DNA of 64,000 nucleotides from Chinchilla lanigera (taxonomy: Eukaryota; Chordata; Mammalia; Rodentia; Chinchillidae): contig NW_004955417.1 of the NCBI RefSeq assembly GCF_000276665.1, positions 16,461,921-16,525,920 on the forward strand, given 5' to 3'. Both the position numbers and the translations under genes were made by a program. A model generated the notes under the pieces. It saw only the letters and a program-made list of their open reading frames with translations, was not told the DNA's origin and made no database searches. Below are positions 1-13,612 of the stretch, piece by piece (positions within the stretch are counted from its first letter, which is position 1; each line of letters opens with the position of its first letter).

Positions 1-2560
1 CTTGAAATTCTTAATGGTTTTCGGACAAAGAGCCCTGAACATTTGTTTTACACTGGCCCTCACATATTCTTTGGCAGGGCCTGTCTGTCCACCTTGAAAT
101 GCTGTGGTGCCTTGAGGTCCAGTTTTCTCTTTGTATTTCCTTTTCAGGCAGTTTCCTCCGGTTCTGCGGTCTTAAGCATTATCTTTATACTAGCAACCCC
201 CATACGTTTCTTTTTCAGCCCAAGCTTTTCCTTTGAGCTAGTCATGTAAGTCATATACCTGGCTGATGGACCTTCATTTTAAAATTTGTATGTCCAATTA
301 AAAGCATTTGTGGTCCCCTTCTCTCAAAATATTCTTCTTCATGATTCTCCCATATCTATGAGTGGCACAAAAATCCATCAACTTGATAAAGCCTGAAACC
401 CATCCTCTTGTATGGCTGCCTGGTTTCTTGCTCCTACAATCCATATAGTGTATGCCAAATCCATAGCCAAATCCAGTCAGGTAATCTCCAACTTGTGCCC
501 TGAGTATGTTTACTTCCAGCCATATCCAACACCCCTATCAACTAGCCCGTGCCATGCTTGTGTCTTCTCGGACTGCTGTAGTAACATTTTTCCTTGGATT
601 CATTTATTACCTTTGTTTCTCTGCAATTTATTCTTTATAGAGCAGCCTGGATTATTTTTAAAATATTCCTGAACATTATCTTTTTAAAAATGCAACATTG
701 CATAAAAATAGTAAAAATAATATAAAGATATCCATATGCTCTTATCCCAAATTTCCTAAATGATAATGACATATTCAGTCCATTGATTTTATCTTTCATA
801 TGTATTTACTATGTTGCATATACACATATACTCATAGATAATATATATCTTCCTATTGTTATATTTTCTTAAATATTGTGTGAGTCATCTGAAGACATGA
901 CACCCACTCACCTCTAAGCCTATCAATGTGCATTTCCCTAAAACAAGAATATGCTCTTAGCATTGATCAGTAAATTAACATTGATACAATACCATTTTCT
1001 AATAGACAGAACTTAATCAAATTTGGCCAATTGTTCCAATAATATTGCTTACAGAAAATTATATTTTCTGCTGCAGGAATGAGGCCAGGATCCACTTTGC
1101 ATTTGGTTGCTATGATTCTTTAGTTTTCTTTAATCCAGAACATTTTGTTCTGCCAGAAAGTAAGAAAGCGCTCATAGAATGCTGGGGACATAGAGGACAT
1201 AGGGGTCAGCTGGAAGATGCTTCTATTGGTCAAATCTGGGATCATCTGAGCATAAAAATAACTCATTATAATAGCAGGTTGTAATCCACTGACTCAAATA
1301 AGAATCCAAGAGCCCATGCTGAGAAAAATAGATAAATCAGTAAGTAAACAAATTGGAGAAAGAAGAAAGCCCTTCTGGAAATGTAACGTCAGTCATTTAC
1401 ATAGAAGAAACAACAGAATTTGGAAATCACCAATGAATGTCATGCTTCTTGTTTGGTACTGTGCTGGACTTTAGAGATAAAACACTGTTGAAAAGCGCAC
1501 ACTACCTTCCATCACAGAAATGACAAAATAGTGCCGAAGGCCCTGAAATTTCATATGTAAAGTCCTTGTGGCCTGGTCTCCTTCCAGGGTCTCTGGTCCC
1601 ATCTGTATTTCCCTTACACCTCTTCACTGAACTCATTTCAGTTTCAGCGGTTCACATTTCACACATTCTCCACACACATAAAATCCTCCCTCTCATGTGT
1701 AGTTAATGATGTGAATATTGCTTCTGTTTATTCTTCCACAACCCTGCTGGTAATCTATCTGCAGTCTGATTTAAACCCCTACTCTATTTCTGTACTATGT
1801 TATTTTCTCTATATTTTAACTGTTTCTTGACTAATTTTTTCAACCACTTGACTGTAAGCTTCCTTCTTTCATTAGAAGAATTTCTTTTTAGAGCAATTTT
1901 AGGCTTCTCAAAAAATTAAGCAGGGCTCTCAAATATTCCCTTTTCTTTCCCTCAATTTCCTCTATTATTTACATCTTGTGTTCATGTGGTACATTTGTTA
2001 CAATTGATGAACCAATAACAGTACATTACCACTCTGAAATCCATGGTTTAATTAGGATGCAGTTCTTGGAATGATTTCTACAGGTGCTGTAGTAATTATG
2101 TGCATTATAGCTCATTTTAAAAATTGCTGATTGAATGAATGAAGAATGAATGAATACAAATAAGCTCAGTATCTAGCAGGAAGAAAATCCCAGGCTTAAT
2201 GAACCTCTGTCATTATAGGCTTGTGAAAGTAAAATTCACCTACATTGTTTATCTGAATATAATGGGAAACATTACAAATTCCCCACTTTCATTTTCTCTA
2301 AGGTTACGTTCAGTGAATTACATGTACCTGTATAAAACTTTACTTCCCAGAAGTAAATACGGGAAGAAAGATCTGAGGTTGTAGGTTTTATTTTGCTGGC
2401 TCACTGGGCAACAGAACCAGTAAGAAAACAGAGTGGGTGGTGGCAACTGTCATGGTACCAAGCAAAATGCGATGGTACTTTTAAGAACTGATCAATAGCC
2501 TATGTCTGGATCCTTTTACCCTTCACATCACTGAGATTTCCCATGTTCCTGATCCTTTTC
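1..2560. other. Gene-less stretch with faint old-repeat traces
   Basis: No coding frame here has support. The longest, 86 codons at 412-672, has no recognisable domain. The stretch about 1700-1880 ends in wording like the 3' part of an antisense LINE-2 (ACTGTAAGCTTCC near 1851). About 1440-1500 resembles the 'tactgtgctggac' motif of very old mammalian repeats. Both are too decayed for firm calls. Nothing else is seen. Confidence 0.5.
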
Positions 2561-4910
2561 CTATTTAAACTAGTTTGAATGAAGAAAGAATACACTGTAT
2601 AGCACAACAGAGAAATATCACATGTGAAATTTTGTTTAAAGAAAGCAAATCATATACCTGGTTAGTCCTAAAAGGCAATTTATATTTGAATTTGAAAACA
2701 CAGGAAAAGAACAAGGTGAATCAAATATCCAGAAGTAGAAAAATACAAAAAGTACAAAATATGCACAGGGAAAAATGCATAGTTTCATTTGGCCAGAGTA
2801 GAATGGATGAGGAAAAGTTGGTGAGTTAAATTAAAATATAGTTTGAGACAGAAATAGAGGATATTGAGTGCAGGGTAAGAACTTCATTCTGGAATAATCA
2901 CTTCAGCAGGATGCTTATTTCTCATCTGCAGATTTGGTGTACATCTTTTGAACTGACATTTCAGTTCTCTCCACCCCGCACTGCCAAGCCATTTGTCTCT
3001 TAACCCATATACACTCCTTTTGTTCAAATGCCTCCCACTTTGCTTTCAAAATGTGTTTGCCAAACCTTAGTGAAGATTACAGAAGCTGTGCACACCCTGA
3101 AGAGATTGGGTTTGTAGCAGAAATTGGTGATGGAATCAAGCTTTGCATCATCCTCTAGGTGAGCTGGAAACAGCAATGCAATCTTCCCCAAAGCAGGCAA
3201 ACACTGGCACTGATTTCACCACTTCTATTGGAGTATCACAGAAGATGAGTGCTAAACAGAAAATTTCCAGGTATGGCAGGTTGTGCATCTGCTCTGGCTA
3301 GATGAAGTTCATGAATCTACTAAAGGTTAACCCTTCTTACAAGAACAATAGTAAGATTTCTTCCTAATTTGAAACTTTCAGAAGTTTTTGCTTGTTTTGA
3401 CAACTGCTAATTCTTCTTGAACCCCTTTTAGTTAAATTTTTTTCTATATGTTTGTCATTCAAACATTTTAAAATATTTTCTGTCCTGTCTTTTTGTCTTT
3501 TTTCACCTTTATATATCCGATATTCTGTCACTTTGATTCTTAGAGTGTCTGTCGTTTAAGTGGGAAAAACCGTGTAAGACATTTTCAAGGGAGAGTCCTG
3601 ATGAGTAAACCACTTTCCCTGCTAATACCATCCATGCTCTTCCTTTTAGAGAAATAGAGAATTCTGAGACTCTACAGTTTGTTTTTCAGAACTTAAAAAT
3701 TCAGGGAGAAGGAAGAAAAAAAGAACAAAGAGGGCATAGAAACAAATAAAAAGGGAAAAACATGCCCCTGAGTTCAATACCTATGTCCCAAACGTTTTTT
3801 TGAGAAAAGTCTTAGCTATTCCTCAAAAGTGGTCATAGGTATATCCACCATATGCAACCACGAAGTTAGCTGAGATGTGCAAAACTCTTTTCTTAACTCA
3901 CATTCCCACTCACTTCTTATGACACATCAAACCCTCATGTTAGAAAGTTTTATATAAATCCAACTTTAACAGGTCTACTGTTGAATAATTATCTTTTATT
4001 CACAACAAGAAATGGAAATCTTGGGAGTGCAGTGTGAGCATAACTCATTGATTTAAATGTTCTGATTTATCAATATACCTGTTTAATTAAAAGCAATTGC
4101 ATATTAAAAGTTTGTGAATAGGAAAGTAGCAAGATCTGGACTGTGCCAGGAAGCAAATGGTATTTTCATCGTAGAAAAGAAATTTTAGAAGGTGAATTGT
4201 GTAAATAGGTATTTGAGAAGAATCCAGAAAGCCCCTTTTACCTGTTTTTAACACAGGAGAAAATTCCTCATCTGGTTGCTAAGTGAAGAGAAGAAAGTAT
4301 TATTTCATGGATTAAATTAGTTTTGAACCTACATTCTCCCTTCTGAGAATTTTCTGATTTAACTTGCCCAAAGGTTCTGGCTATTCCTGTGATGTAGTAA
4401 AGACCATTGCCCCCAAATCCTGAAGGTAGTTAATGTATTTTTTCTAACGTATAAATTTGTTTGCAGAGGCAATGAATATTAAAGAAAATTTACATAGATA
4501 CTCTAATTCATTGAAACAAGAGTAAACGGGCCAGCAAAAGCCATTAGGTCAGGTCATTCAAAGTCATTTTGTTTTGCCAAGTATCAGATAAAAAGTCACT
4601 ACTGGACACTTTTTAACAGAATTCTGATTCTGTCAAGGAATCTACAGTAGTTCCTAAGTTTTAGAGAGGATAGTTCCTTTACTTGAGGTAAATCATGATT
4701 GGTCCAAGAGATTATGGATATCTAATTTTCATTCACTTTAACGATTGATCTGAGGGTGGGCAAGGCATCTCATTCTAGCTAAGGTAGCATAAATCTAGTG
4801 AAGAGAGTATCTTTTACAAAGAAGATTCATAAAAACAAAATCTTTTACTTTGTACCCCTCTTTAAGCCTGACATTCTGAAGTATCTGGAAGATAGTATGA
4901 ATTAAAATGA
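2560..4910. other. Gene-less unassigned DNA
   Basis: The sequence is AT-rich. The 84-codon frame at 2575-2829 is lysine-rich and low in complexity, with no family resemblance I can see. I recognise no repeat, RNA gene or regulatory motif. Confidence 0.5.
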
Positions 4911-5040
4911 GGGAAGAAAGAGAAAGGAAGGAAGGAAGCAAGGAAGGAAGGAAGGAAGGAAAGAAGGAAGGAAGGAGCATAGGAAGGAAGGGGAAGGGAA
5001 AGGAAAGAAAGGAAGGATAAGGATGAGAAGGGAAAAAGAG
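4911..5040 (+). repeat. (GGAA)n purine-rich microsatellite
   Basis: About 130 bases are almost pure purine on the plus strand. Runs of GGAA are broken by single changes (AAGC, GAGCAT, GGGGAAGGGAAAGG). The minus-strand reading gives a serine/proline/phenylalanine-rich frame at 4795-5121, which is an artefact of the repeat. Long homopurine tracts can form triplex DNA, and this one is imperfect. Confidence 0.9.
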
Positions 5041-7284
5041 AGAGAAATCAGCAGAAACATTCAATGTCCTTGGGTACCTAATGTCAATATTTTGGAGAAG
5101 AATGTATGACAACAACCACATCTGTTGTTTATTTGTTCATTTGTTTGTTGTAATAGGACAAAAATTTGATCCTAATTTTTCTAGACTCCATAAGTTAAAT
5201 TTTATATGATTTGCACTTGAAGGTATTCTCAACTGATATAGGACTCCTTGGGTACAGAAAAATATTTTAATATTACTCTTGATGTATATCAGTCAAAGAC
5301 CTCCAGAGAACACACATGTAGTTAAATAAAATTGAATTTATTGTCACTACAAGGTAGTTGTACTCTGCGGGGTCTCGGGGGTATTTCAGTGAGAGAGAAT
5401 AAATAGGAATTTGTGTGGAGGACAGTTTATAGTATATCAAGTAATTCTGGAAAGAGTGTTCAAACAGGACTTTTTCTAGATTGTCTTTTACTAGTAAGAA
5501 CACAACAGTATCATGAAAGTTGTTTTAGAATTTTATTAATATGACAAGACAGACTGTGCTAATATTCTCAAGTAAAGACAGACTGTGCTAATTTCCTGCC
5601 TTTCACAGGAAATTTTATTGAAACAAAAATATTTTCTCCAATCAATTCATTAAACACTTTTACCCCTTGCACAGATACTGATGTATATGTTTGTCTTTAC
5701 CACCTCTATCTATGGCAACATCATCTAGTACAAAATCTGTTCTCCTAAAGGAAATAAAACTTTACTTATTTTTTCTACTAAGGGAACTACTTTAAATGGA
5801 TGTTTTGTCCACATAGGTGTCTGGCTTGCTTCTCAGTCTCCTGCACAGGCCACATGCATGTGAGTTCTTAGTAGTGGCTTGTGGCTACACTATGGTATTG
5901 TTATTCAGGCCAGAAAAGGCTCTATCATTGTGCTTTTTTTATACCACTTCCAAGAAACCCCACTGTTGTCACTGACAGCAGGTGTCCTACTCTGTTTTGA
6001 TGAGTTTTATCAAAAGAATATGATTTTTCTCTCTACTAACTTCAATTAGAGACAGGCCTTGTTTTTCTTCTCTCTTTCTGGTTCGAATTAGAACTTGAAA
6101 ATAGGTGACTCACAAAGCTCTGTTTTCAAATATACCTGCTATGTATGAGTGCTGCTAAGAATAATTTTAAAAAACAGATAGCTCTAGAATGTTGGAGAAT
6201 GGAAGAATTTGCAAACTCGTTTTCTTCATAAATAGAAGCTATAACTAATATAATACAGTTATAACTTTAATTATTAGCTATAATCTATAACTAATATAAT
6301 ATAATAATATAATATAATATAATAGAAAGCCATAAGCTTGGATTCACCAGGCCAAATCAGCCTGTAGCCATCTTTTCTTTGAGAAGCAAAATTTACCTCT
6401 AACTTGAATTAGGTAATTAGTAAAAGAAGGTAAATGTTAAAAGAAAATTTTGAAAAGAGATAGAGTCATTAACCACTTGGTTTTAAATAACTCAAAAGAA
6501 TGAGTAATCAATCACATCAAAGGATAAAGTAGTGTTGCGCTACTTGAAAGCCTGAATCACGTACACAGGCACCTGTGAATTTAGTCCCTGTCATTAAGAC
6601 TTCCTTTTAGAACATTAGTGTTGCCCATTAAGAAAATCCTTTTCACTAAGAGATAAATGGACTCAAAATATAACTCTCGAAAAGAAGTTGAACCAATTTT
6701 ACCCAGTTAATGATTTCTTTCTGATTATAATAACACTCAGAAAATTCAATTGGACCCAGCAACTCTCCTGTAGTCATCCATTGCATAATTCTCCTATGGT
6801 GGGTCACAAATGAATTCTTCTTAAGTCATACTTAAATGCAACTTGTTTCCATATATTTAGATCATCATCTCAAAAATCAGAGTAAGAATAGTGAATGCCA
6901 AGGACAACTTGAAAACCCATGGTGGATTATTTTAGATAAACTTCTGGTCATAAAGTACAGAGGAGAATTTTTGGGACTATAGCTCTCTTGAATGGACTTT
7001 GTTCAACCACGTTCATGACTATTAATGTTAGGATTATGGGGTCTGTAGACTGAAGGTTTTAAGATATATCACACTTGGTGGTATTTGGGAAAATCTCATG
7101 GGATACAATTGCAGATGAGATAGAAACTGAACCTGAGTAATGAGTTCATAGTTAGTAGAACAACCATGCTAAAAATGTGTCTGCTGAAGTTTCCTCACCA
7201 GTCTCTTCACTCAGATGTACTTGGCCAGAGGTCACACTTCCTAGGATAATTTCTTCTTTTCATTGCTTCAAATATATCATCATG
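5041..7284. other. Gene-less unassigned DNA with an AT repeat
   Basis: No gene is seen. An 18-bp direct repeat lies at 5546-5563 and 5575-5592. A degenerate TAATA repeat covers 6238-6322. The rest is AT-rich sequence that I cannot assign to a repeat family. Confidence 0.5.
6238..6322. repeat. AT-rich simple repeat (TAATA)n
   Basis: Repeated AACTAATATAATA units pass into a clean TAATA array near 6290-6322. 'Ataactaatataat' occurs twice, about 50 bases apart, which suggests local expansion by slippage. Confidence 0.8.
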
Positions 7285-8301
7285 TATAGAGAGACAAGGC
7301 TTGATCACTCAAAATCCTAACGGTTTCAGCAGTGGTGAAAAGTTCAAGTGTGAAGTTTCCTCTGACGCTCAAAGCAAGCTGTTAGCTGTGAGCCCCTATA
7401 AAATAAAAAAAAGAAATTAAGTGCTGCCAACATACAATAACACAGGATAAATATTCCCATTCCAAAAGGAAGGAATAGGGCGTAGAAACCAGTGAGACCA
7501 AAACAAGACCTAAACCCAGGAGGGAGGGCAAACATTGAATCCTACAGCTCCATGTCCATCACGCTCACATTCTGATGCCCGTAACACCAACACCAGCCTT
7601 CTACAGCCTCAGGACATAAGCAAAATATAGACAAAATTTCTTCCAAATCACAGTACCTATGGTCTGGAGTCCAACTGCCAATAGAGTCCTTATTCTTAAC
7701 TGAAACCTCCTGAACCCAAGCTTAACCATCTGCATTTCTATCAGAATTCTGGTTTTCTGCTCTCCAACCAGAATTTGCCATCTAAATTTGGCTTATAGCA
7801 TTCTAGGGCTGCGTCTCCAGCCCACACCCCCAAGGCTTTCTGAACTCCTCCCTCAAATGAGTTGCAAAGACTTCTGAACCACACGGTCAGGTAGCATCAC
7901 GGCAACCACCCCGCTTCTCTGATACCAAAATCTGTTTTGGTCACTTTTCTCCTTGATGAGACGCAACACCCAACGCCCACCACTTAAAGGAGGAGAGGTT
8001 TATTTGGGCTCGTGTTTTAGAAGCTTCAGGCAGAAACACCATAGTGGAAGGGCCTGGGCCAGGGACAGTTGCTCACTTCAGGATAACCATGAAGCAGATA
8101 GTGAGGGGAGGAACCCAGACGACAGATATATCCTTCTGAGAGCCTTTTCTAGACCACTCCTCAACCTGCCTCTTCAGGCCAGGCGCCACCTCCTGACAGC
8201 AAGCCAGCTACAACACCCTTGTAAGTCCATCCCCTTTCAAAAACCCCACCTACGAGCACAGGAGGCTTTTGGGGGACATCTAGATATAAACCATAATGCC
8301 A
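7285..8301 (-). mobile_element. MaLR-type LTR retrotransposon, antisense, partial (interior plus one LTR)
   Basis: The LTR occupies about 7933-8301. Reading leftwards from it, a primer-binding-like site (TTGGTATCAGAGAAGC on the minus strand, 7914-7930) begins the interior. This resembles the leucine-tRNA site of ERVL/MaLR elements. The interior part at 7310-7560 matches the interior of the complete copy at 13765-14002: both carry the same glutamine/tyrosine-poor stretch, with 'caggataaa' and 'attccaaaagg' at matching places. The second LTR is missing, so the copy is truncated at its 3' end. The frame at 7953-8339 (+) is antisense LTR and not a gene. MaLR elements encode no envelope and moved using enzymes supplied by others. 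Confidence 0.8.
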
Positions 8302-8334
8302 TTCCACTAAAGCTGATTTTTCAAATCACCTTTC

Positions 8335-8470
8335 ACTGAGTGCTTTGTGTACACCAGGCATTACGGCAAGTACTTTATATACTACACTTCATTTACTTTT
8401 CACAATACTATGAGTTGGTTATTATGTCTACTTCATTAGTGTTGAAAGTATGGTATAGGGAGATATCAAT
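8335..8470 (+). repeat. MIR SINE remnant
   Basis: 'Gtgctttgtgtacaccagg' followed by 'acttcatttacttttcacaa' and 'gttattatgtctacttcat' follows the order of the central MIR sequence. It directly abuts the LTR at 8301. The copy is strongly decayed. Confidence 0.5.
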
Positions 8471-11400
8471 TGTTTTTACCAGATAACTCATGAAATAAAG
8501 GATAAAGAACTTATTAGCTGAACAAGGGTGAAAGCTGCCATGTACTTTGAATTTTGAAGTTGTTATAACTGTTAGAGAAAGAAATTCAAACTGTGTTTGA
8601 GAAGTATCAAACATCTTGAAGATCTCCATAGGGAAATGCACAAACAGCAGCTAAGATGGCAGCAGCACAGACAGATTCTTTAGAGAGGCGTCCTGCTGGG
8701 TCAGCAGATGCTAGATGTGACTTCCTGTGGTCTTAGAATATTGGCCATCCGCCAAAGGCCAAAATCAAGAATCACTGCCCTTTGCGTGATCTGCCAAGGG
8801 ACTTAGCCCATTTCTCATCTTCAGGTTATATAACTGAGATGAATGTGATGAGGTCGATTTAAAGATCTACAGAGAAGACTTCTTTATAGGGCAGTTTCAA
8901 GATTGTTGTCTGGCTTCAATACCATTCACCTTCTCAAGCTGTATGAGATAATTTCAAAGGAGTCAGTTGAAGACATTGCTATAGATTTTCAGAAAAATCA
9001 AAGCACAAAGGGTAGGAGGCTAGCGAAGGATACCCAAATGCAGCATAATGAGTTTCCATGGAAGTTGTCCACACTTCCCCAACAATGAAACTGGTATGTA
9101 CTCTATGAAAGGAGCTAGACTTGAATACACTGGGAATTCTCTGATATATGTGGAGGCGCAGCCAAGGTGCAGGGTAGTTAGCTTGTGAAGGAAGTAATTC
9201 CATCAAGGAAAACTTGAGGGGAGGCCCCAAAGAGATGCATGTCTCCAAACATCCACAAAAGTACAAGCCAAACAAAGAATGATCAAATGTCTGCTATCCT
9301 AAAGGGCGTCAGTAATAGATGAACACTGGGCCCATGAAATTCTCCATTCCTCGTATTTTCTTCCATTCTGTTGTCTCTCCCCTTCCCAAACACTGCAGCC
9401 TTTGATGCAGAATTATAGTTGTGGGAGCAAAAGCTTCCAAGTAGTTCAGAGGAAATGGGGAGAAGCAGTGAATCACGCTCTCTCTACCGCTGCCAGTCCC
9501 AGCACGAGCTATGTGCACCATGTGGGTTGGAGCAGGGTCAAGAAGGAGAGCAGGTGCCTGAGACTGCAAGGTTTAAAGTTCCGACATTAGACTAAAAATA
9601 GAGGAAGTGGTATGGAAAAATAAATCCATGATAAAATTTACTCTTATAAATGATAGCTATTTATAGAAATGGGCTAGAATTGCAACAAAGCTTCAATCAA
9701 ATCTTCACCCCTGTTCTACTCTTGGGGAACTGGCACATCTCTGTATTCAGGGGAATTCATTCCTAATTCTGCCCTGATTCTTCCCTGGCTTTTATATCCC
9801 TTTGTATTTCTCAGATTTGTTTTTCTGTCTCCCTCTTTGTCTCTGTAAAGGTATCCCACTGTCTCTATTACCTGATTCTACTCATTTCAGGATTTTAGAT
9901 GAAATTCCAAATCAAGTTCCTATTCCTATGGTCGACCCATTCCAATATTAGTAAATAGCAGCATGTAATGAATTTAGCTCTTGGTCTCATCTCCTTCAGT
10001 TTTGCTCTGTCCCCATGAATTCCTTAGTCAAGCCATTCCTGGCTATAATCACAGGCACTGCATTTGAGTGATAAATATGAACTGGCCAAACCAGCATTAC
10101 AATCTGCTCAAACTCCCATCAATGATGAATGTGAATAATTCCTAAATATCTAATACATTTTCCCCACTTGATTTTTTACTTAAATATTATTATATTTACA
10201 CCATGAAAATAGATTCTTGTAAATCTTCAGATAAACAAAATGTCTACCATTTATTTATCTCTTGCAAGAAGCTTAAAAGTATGCTAATAATTTTATTTAA
10301 TCATTTCTAATACAATGCCATCCTGCTGAAAGAGGTATTTTTTATTCACTATGCAGTTAAGGAAATTATTTCACAGGTGTTTAATGACTGACCCAAGAAT
10401 GAAAGAACTAAAATTCAACTCCAGATTTTTCTGATCCATAAAGAACTAGAATTTTACAAAATCTTGATTATAGAAATAAATCTAACAAATGCTAGAAGGA
10501 ACATAGTTCTTACAAGTCAAACTCTAAGTGATATATTTAGGGATTCATAAGAACAGTACTTCAAAATATTAACTGAAATAGGAGATGGATAAAGACAGAC
10601 AGAGGGAAAAAGGTTGGCTTTGGCTAAGATCCTAGCAGTAGAAATTGCCAGACGCTATAAATTGAAGTCAGGGCTTGGACTTGTCCATGGTTGTAAACAA
10701 ATATCTATTGTGCCCGTGCTGCGCTATCTGGTACCATTTGGAACCCTGAGGCTCAATCTCTATTTGAGGATGACAGGGTACATAGTCAAAGGCATCCATT
10801 CCAAATACAAGCTGAGTGCTTGGAACAGGGATATAGGGAGTTCTGAAAGCAGATAAAAATCAGAATCTTGTTTTTTCCTCACGGGTAACTTGCTTTTTCA
10901 GTCATGTGATTGCACACTGCTTCAAACTTGGCTGGAGAGAACTCAGCTGGTGATTTTAGGTAAACAAAGAATTTTATAGACTATGTGAGCTTTATTACAT
11001 GTGATTTTTTTTGAGGTTTCTACAGTGGGACTTCACTAAAGAGTAATATTTTCTGCTCCAGCCATGAATACTCCAAGACAGTAAAACATAGATGAAAGAG
11101 TACATTTAGGCATCCAAAGATAAACTTGCAAGTTGTTTCTATGGATACCAAAAATTTATGACTCTGTATATAAGTTCTGCAATGACCAATCTGTTTATTT
11201 ATGATCTCTATAATCAATACACATAAGTAAATGACGTATTCAGATATTAATTCAAAGTATTTTGGAAACATAACATGAGTCAAAAACTAGATTTAAAGTA
11301 TATAAGGTGAGGAAAATAGATGCAAATTCTGAACTTTGAAATCACCTTTCTAACTACCCAATGGAATTTAGTATAACAGTTAACCACTGTGGATTCTGCT

Positions 11401-13269
11401 TGTTAATAATATTCATAGTAAATGTAATAACCATCTGAGCAATAATATAACATAGTATTGGATTTTAAACTAAAATGTAAAAGAAACATTCATAATCTAT
11501 ACTGATGATTATGATTGACTAAGTAAACAAGTGGGTAGAATAGACAAATCTGCCATGAAGAATTCCAACTAAATTCTGTAAATATTTGATATTGACTCAC
11601 TGATCATAGAAAATGTGCCATTTAATGGAAAATTTTAATACTAGGGAAAACTGAGTGGAACAGATGACAGATGGGAATTTTTTATACTATCACAAGTATT
11701 TTCTTTGTAAACCTAAAGCTGTCCTCAAAGGAAATATTTATTTAAAAAAACTAATGATTATTTCAATTTTCTTTTGAATTCCCCAAAATAGTCACTAACA
11801 TATTTTTACACTTATGAACATATTGCAATTTCATCAATTCAATGAGAAATGAATCTGTGTGCCAAGAACTCTCCTAGGCACACAGAAACACAATGCCTAA
11901 CCCACAGAGTTCATACTCTTGGATTAAAAATGGAATGGAGGGTTGGCCTGAGTGTCCTAATGCCCATTCTAGAGATCACTGAAGAGCAGCTTATGGAGAT
12001 TGAGATTTGCTAAAGCCACATAGTTTTTAAGAAGAAGATAAAAATTCAATGTAAGTTTTATCACCACTATATATTTACTTCTTTTTTATTGCAAGTAGCT
12101 TGCAACTGGGAATATACCATTTTGCTTGACAGACTCCATCGTCCTGGCTTTCCAAGACCATATTAGCATGAGTGTTGGTATGTGAAGATAAGAGAATGTT
12201 CTTTATTGTAGCCATAAGGAAAGGAGCATGCTTTCTGAAGTCCTGACCCCTGAAATTCCTTATTTGAACTAAGACTTGAATTTGGTACAATAAAAGAATT
12301 CTGATACAGCATAATATTTGAATGGCGACAGCCCAGAACCCATTTTATTTCTGTTTGAAAGCCACTGATTTGTGGTTAAATGGTGAATTGATTCTCTCTA
12401 TGCAAGTTCTAGAGAGCTCTCAACTATGAATGTTTTCAAAAATAAATCGGAGCAATAATAAACATGCATAATTATCATTATAAGTAATGAGCTATGTGGT
12501 TCAAGGCTGCCAGACTGAGGCTCAGATCAACCTCTGGAACTGTTTGGACAGACAAATATGTACAGTGGCATTGCTGGTGCTGATCCCAGCTGAATGAGGT
12601 CAGTGTTCCAATTTCCCTGACAGCAGCTTCATTGGCAGGACAAAATATATAAAAGTTGCCAAAGATAACATATCAGGTAGCTGGGCCTCCAAACAGATGC
12701 GTTGTCATTTCCTGTTATCCCACATTTTTATTTCATTGGCAATTTCTATTCATGTACAAAGCCAGATTATAATGGTTATTTGGATGTGCTCAAATCTTAT
12801 TACAGACCTTGGCCACATATGGTTAAACTTGAGAGCTAAAACTGAGGCATGGTTTAAATTAATAGGACCTACTTAAGGCTCCTCATTTTAGGCTAAATAC
12901 TAAGTTTAAATTTTTATGATATCTGGAAAACTGAGAGTTGGAAAAATAATAATATAGTGGAAATAAACATTAACTGACATTTTAGGTCCCCTTAAGTACT
13001 TTGATTTTTGACAAATCTTAGATTTATGATATTTCAACTGTTAGTCCATTACCACCTAAAGGCTGCATCATACTTAATTGAGAAGAGTGCTAGCAGTAAT
13101 GATTTTCCAACCCTGTAGCACATCAACAGAATTAAACCACCTGTGTTGGGACCATGGGTCTATGCAATTTTCAATGATTATCTGATTATCCTCAGATAAT
13201 CAACTAGGTTTGAGATTCATAAAGAAGTTTCTCTCTGGCCCAAAGTTTTGTTAAGGTATCTAAGCCTGA
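8471..13269. other. Gene-less, mostly unique DNA
   Basis: No supported gene. A weak MIR trace lies at about 10300-10440 (ends in 'ttcaactccagatttttctg'). An old-repeat motif (gtgccaagaactctcctagg) lies near 11858. The block 12420-12860 is free of recognisable repeats and is discussed under findings. All frames here are under 100 codons and show no family features. Confidence 0.5.
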
Positions 13270-13612
13270 TGTATTATTCAGCTTTCCTGTTACTGAAACA
13301 TAATACTCAACACCCACAACTTAACAAAAGAAAGGTTTAATTTAGCTAATGGTTTTAGGAAATTCAGCACATGGCCAGCAGGCACCAAGGCAGAAACCTC
13401 ATGGTAGAAGGGTATGGTGGTGAACAGCTATTTAGTTCACAGCACGCAGAAAGCAGAGGAGGAAACCAGTGCCAGAAAAGAATAGGCAAGTTACCATATA
13501 CAGTACCTGACACCATGCCACAGTGGCCCATCCACACACCCAGGAAAATGTTTCAGTATTTTTTAAGCATTTCTTAATCCAATGAAATTGATATATCAGG
13601 ATTAACATCATA
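13270..13612 (-). repeat. 3' LTR of the 13.3-15.5 kb MaLR element
   Basis: 343 bp in antisense orientation. It pairs with the LTR at 15154-15497 almost base for base in length. It starts TG, and the shared wording runs to about 13612. Differences are scattered along its length, which points to an old insertion. Confidence 0.85.

Noticed and set aside
1064..1284. Possible exon after 'ttttctgctgcag' with an open frame
   Set aside because: There is an acceptor-like site, but no plausible donor, no domain, and no neighbouring exons.
4795..5121. 108-codon serine/proline/phenylalanine-rich frame
   Set aside because: It is a translation of the GGAA repeat.
7953..8339. 128-codon frame
   Set aside because: It is an antisense reading of the MaLR LTR, and related LTR copies have stops in the same frame.
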